The position numbers and the translations under genes are program-made. The notes beneath the pieces are model-generated. The model was given only the letters and a program-made list of their open reading frames with translations. It was not told the DNA's origin and ran no database searches. Shown one piece after another: positions 61,310 to 64,000 of a DNA stretch of 64,000 nt (its first letter is position 1; every line of letters starts with the position of its first letter). Origin of the DNA: Rhodococcus marinonascens NBRC 14363 (GTDB taxonomy: Bacteria > Actinomycetota > Actinomycetes > Mycobacteriales > Mycobacteriaceae). The DNA lies in assembly GCF_001894885.1 (NCBI RefSeq), contig NZ_BCXB01000023.1, positions 1-64,000 of the forward strand. The letters run 5' to 3'.

Positions 61310-62166
61310 CCGGCCACCCTCACAGTAGTAGTCGTGCCCCACAGGGCGAGGCTCACGAAGAAGTCGAGAACGGCGATGGCGATGATAGCCGTGCGAACGG
61401 CCCTACCCACGGCCACACCCACTCCGGCGGGACCGCCGGAAGCGTGATAGCCGTAGTAGCAGTGGACCAGAATCAGCACGAAGGCGAAGATCAGCACTTT
61501 CGCAAACGAGTAGAGGACGTCTTGCGGTGGTAGGAACAGGTTGAAGTAGTGGTCGTACGAACCTGTCGACTGTCCGTTGAAGACGGTGCTGATGGTGCGG
61601 GAGGCCAGATAGGCGGCGAGCAGACCCACGATGTAGAGCGGGATGACGGCAACGAACCCCGCGATCATGCGAGTGGTGACGAGGAAGGGCACGCTGGGCA
61701 CCGCCATGACCTCCAGTGCGTCGATCTCTTCCGAGATCCGCATGGCACCTAGTTGAGCGGTGAAACCACAGCCGACAGTTGCCGACAGCGCGAGCGACGC
61801 AACGACCGGGGCGATCTCGCGAGTGTTGACGTAGGCAGACAGGAAGCCGGTGAGGACCGAACTGCCCAACTGTTCGAGCGCAGCGAAGCCCTGTAGGCCG
61901 ACGACTACGCCGGTGAAACCGGACATCATCGCGATGACGCCGATCGTGCCACCGATGACAGCAAGAGCGCCGGTGCCGAAGGTGACTTCAGCGAGCAGTC
62001 GGAGCACTTCCTTGCGGTAGTGCACAAGAGTGTGGGGAATCCAGGCGATGACCCTGGCGTAGAACGACATCTGCTCGCCGGCCTTATCGAGCACGTTGAG
62101 CGGTGCACGACCGACTCGGCGTACCGCCATCAGGGTTCGGTCACCGCGTCCCTTTGTGATTGTCAT
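61306..62166 (-). CDS. YrbEB (MlaE-type permease)
   Basis: 286 residues with about six helices and the MlaE signature GFTGVVVGLQGFAALEQLGS and SEEIDALEVMAVPSVPFLV. One of two permeases that couple MceG ATPase to the Mce channel. Confidence 0.94.
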   Translation of the reverse strand: MTITKGRGDRTLMAVRRVGRAPLNVLDKAGEQMSFYARVIAWIPHTLVHYRKEVLRLLAEVTFGTGALAVIGGTIGVIAMMSGFTGVVVGLQGFAALEQLGSSVLTGFLSAYVNTREIAPVVASLALSATVGCGFTAQLGAMRISEEIDALEVMAVPSVPFLVTTRMIAGFVAVIPLYIVGLLAAYLASRTISTVFNGQSTGSYDHYFNLFLPPQDVLYSFAKVLIFAFVLILVHCYYGYHASGGPAGVGVAVGRAVRTAIIAIAVLDFFVSLALWGTTTTVRVAG

Positions 62167-62170
62167 CGGG

Positions 62171-62965
62171 TCACGATCCCTTCGCCGGAACGATCTGGAG
62201 GTACACCATGGTGATGATCAGGTTCGCGAAGAACAGCAGCAGGAACGTGATGACCACCGACTGGTTGACTGCGTCACCGACGCCTTTCGGTCCGCCCTTC
62301 GGATGGAGCCCCTTGTACGAAGCGATGACGCCGGCAATGAGTCCGAAGACGGCCGCCTTCAACTCGCCGACCCAGAGGTCGGGAAGTTGTGCAAAGGCCG
62401 AGAACGATGCCAGATACGCACCGGGGTTGCCCCCTTGGAGGATCACGTTGAAGAAGTAGCCGCCTGCGATGCCGACGAAGGACACGAGTCCGTTGAGCAG
62501 AACCGCGACAACAATCATGGCGAGGACCCGAGGCACGACGAGACGCTGGACCGGGTTGATGCCGAGAACTTCCATCGCGTCGATCTCTTCGCGGATCGTC
62601 CGTGCGCCGAGATCCGCGGTGACCGCCGAACCTGCCGCTCCCGCCACCAATAGTGCCGTCACCAACGGGGCGCCCTGCTGGATGACGGCCAGCACACTGG
62701 CTGCTCCCGTGAATGACTCTGCACCAAGCTGTTTGATCAGCGATCCGGTCTGCAGTGACACCACTGCACCGAACGGAATCGCGACCAGCGCTGTAGGCAG
62801 AATCGTGACGCTCGCGATGAACCAGGCCTGTTCGATGAACTCGCGGAATTGGAACGGCCGCTTGAACGCGTTGCGTGCGACCTCGACGAAGAGCTCGACT
62901 ATGTTGCCGGCCTGCGTCAGCGCGCCGTCGACCGGCCGCAAGATCGAGTTGCGGGTAAACCCCAT
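62171..62965 (-). CDS. YrbEA (MlaE-type permease)
   Basis: 264 residues, MlaE fold: PFGAVVSLQTGSLIKQLGAE, ADLGARTIREEIDAMEVLGI, NPVQRLVVPRVLAMIVVAVL. Pairs with YrbEB; 9 bp after MceG. Confidence 0.94.
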   Translation of the reverse strand: MGFTRNSILRPVDGALTQAGNIVELFVEVARNAFKRPFQFREFIEQAWFIASVTILPTALVAIPFGAVVSLQTGSLIKQLGAESFTGAASVLAVIQQGAPLVTALLVAGAAGSAVTADLGARTIREEIDAMEVLGINPVQRLVVPRVLAMIVVAVLLNGLVSFVGIAGGYFFNVILQGGNPGAYLASFSAFAQLPDLWVGELKAAVFGLIAGVIASYKGLHPKGGPKGVGDAVNQSVVITFLLLFFANLIITMVYLQIVPAKGS

Positions 62966-62974
62966 CCGTTGCGC

Positions 62975-64000
62975 CTACCCTTGCCCGCTAGTGGTGTTTT
63001 CGTATCCATCGCCCTGATATACGGGGATGATCTGCGTGTCTTCCAGGCTGTATGCGTGGTCAGCTCTGCCGTTGGGATTCTCGTCGAGGCTTTCCTGAAT
63101 GGCGAACTGCGCGTTCTCTGGCAATGTGTGCATGATGTTCCGCACCCGTTCCTGCCTGCGGGCTACGGCCTGACGGAACGGCATCCCTGGTGTCGCCTTC
63201 ATCTGCGGGACGATGCCCTCGACGTCGTCCACGCCACCGGCATGATGGCCGGCGTCGACCATCGCCTGCTCCTGCGCCATCTGTGCCTCGTCCTTCTCCT
63301 CCGACATGCCGATCGGTCCGATCATCGTGCCGTTCAGGAACTGCTTGACCACCGGCTCCTCGCTGGTGAGCAGCACCTCCCGCGGCCCGAACATCACCAA
63401 CTGCCGGCGAAAGAGCATGCCGATGTTGTCCGGCACCGTACGCGCCAGGTTGATGTTGTGCGAAACGATCAGGATTGTCGCGTCGATCTCGGCGTTGATG
63501 TCGATCAGCGTCTGGCTGATATAGGTGGTGCGCACTGGGTCCAGACCAGAGTCCGGCTCGTCGACCAGGATGATCTGAGGATCCAGGACCAGCGCCCGGG
63601 CCAGCCCGGCACGCTTGCGCATCCCACCTGAGATCTCGCCAGGTAGTTTCTCCTCCGCCCCGAGCAGACCGACGAGTTCCATCTTCTCCATAACGATATT
63701 GCGGATCTCCGACTCGGACTTCTTCGTATGCTCCCGCAACGGGAACGCCACGTTGTCGAACAGGTTCATCGATCCGAACAAGGCACCGTCTTGGAACAGC
63801 ACACCGAACAGCTTGCGGATTTCGTACAGGTCTTTGCTCGAGCACTCCAGGATGTTGGTGCCATCGATCACGATCGATCCCTGCTCCGGACGAAGCAGAC
63901 CGATCAGGGACTTCAGGAATACCGACTTGCCCGTACCCGACGGACCCAGCAACGCGCTCACCTCGCCTGCAGGGAGAGTCAACGTGACGTCTTGCCAGAT
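62975..64000 (-). CDS. MceG/Mkl ATPase (5' end outside window)
   Basis: Partial, more than 340 residues, running off the right edge. Walker A is GPSGTGKS, signature LPGEISGGMRKRAGLARAL, Walker B QIILVDEPDSGLDPV and H-loop VSHNI, all intact. The long C-terminal extension after the ATPase fold (KDEAQMAQEQAMVDAGHH) is typical of MceG. Energises lipid/sterol import through the Mce system; in mycobacteria mkl also lies near rpoB, but away from the mce genes. Confidence 0.93.
   Translation of the reverse strand: MWQDVTLTLPAGEVSALLGPSGTGKSVFLKSLIGLLRPEQGSIVIDGTNILECSSKDLYEIRKLFGVLFQDGALFGSMNLFDNVAFPLREHTKKSESEIRNIVMEKMELVGLLGAEEKLPGEISGGMRKRAGLARALVLDPQIILVDEPDSGLDPVRTTYISQTLIDINAEIDATILIVSHNINLARTVPDNIGMLFRRQLVMFGPREVLLTSEEPVVKQFLNGTMIGPIGMSEEKDEAQMAQEQAMVDAGHHAGGVDDVEGIVPQMKATPGMPFRQAVARRQERVRNIMHTLPENAQFAIQESLDENPNGRADHAYSLEDTQIIPVYQGDGYENTTSGQG

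Overview
The window is high-GC actinobacterial DNA, most likely from a Rhodococcus close to the jostii/opacus group. The evidence is a mycobacterial-type RpoB/RpoC, a full mce lipid-import operon, several DUF3558 lipoproteins, many acyl-CoA dehydrogenases, and remnants of Rhodococcus-type plasmid genes (DUF4192, DUF4913). Assignments come from reading the translated proteins and from recall of families; no database search was run. I saw no rRNA or tRNA gene and no CRISPR array.

Layout. 1-2.7 kb is a decayed accessory patch: a rearranged DUF4192 gene, a nested inverted-repeat element, a strong terminator, a broken YVTN-repeat gene and a DUF4913 pair. 2.7-7.8 kb holds a monooxygenase-like and an SRPBCC protein (convergent and overlapping), a secreted ricin-type lectin with a one-base frameshift, a DUF5691 protein and a small membrane protein. 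7.9-13.6 kb has a two-subunit acyl-CoA dehydrogenase, an HNH-like protein and a five-gene Asp23/Gls24 envelope-stress operon. 13.7-18.1 kb is the str operon (rpsL-rpsG-fusA-tuf, minus strand). 18.5-22.6 kb has a carboxymuconolactone decarboxylase-type protein, two DUF3558 lipoproteins, a defective IS5-type element and small unknown genes.

22.6-33.7 kb is a large minus-strand catabolic operon (DinB/TIGR03084 protein, AtuA, acyl-CoA dehydrogenase, carboxyltransferase, biotin carboxylase, acyl-CoA dehydrogenase, enoyl-CoA hydratase, TetR), divergent from an SDR gene. Its order resembles the accD2-accA2-fadE-echA7 region of mycobacteria and the atu (acyclic terpene) and liu (leucine) pathways. 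Together the enzymes could oxidise, carboxylate and hydrate a branched acyl-CoA. 33.7-43.9 kb is mixed: EamA exporter, Rv1264-like adenylate cyclase, MarR with a 14-TM efflux pump, a heavily decayed FprB-type ferredoxin/NADP reductase, an acyl-ACP thioesterase, a hydrolase, a SixA phosphatase and small membrane proteins.

44.1-51.7 kb is rpoB-rpoC (minus strand), ending in two strong hairpins. Upstream of rpoB lie promoter-like sequences and a 16-bp x 7 minisatellite. 52.4-64 kb is a complete mce operon (MceG ATPase, cut by the window edge; YrbEA/B; MceA-F; two Mce-associated proteins), which would form one ABC-type lipid importer.

The most unusual signals are the clustered gene decay (YVTN, DUF4192, enoyl-CoA hydratase and fprB remnants, lectin frameshift), the nested inverted-repeat element at 1074-1172, the minisatellite before rpoB, and the carboxylase operon with a candidate operator.
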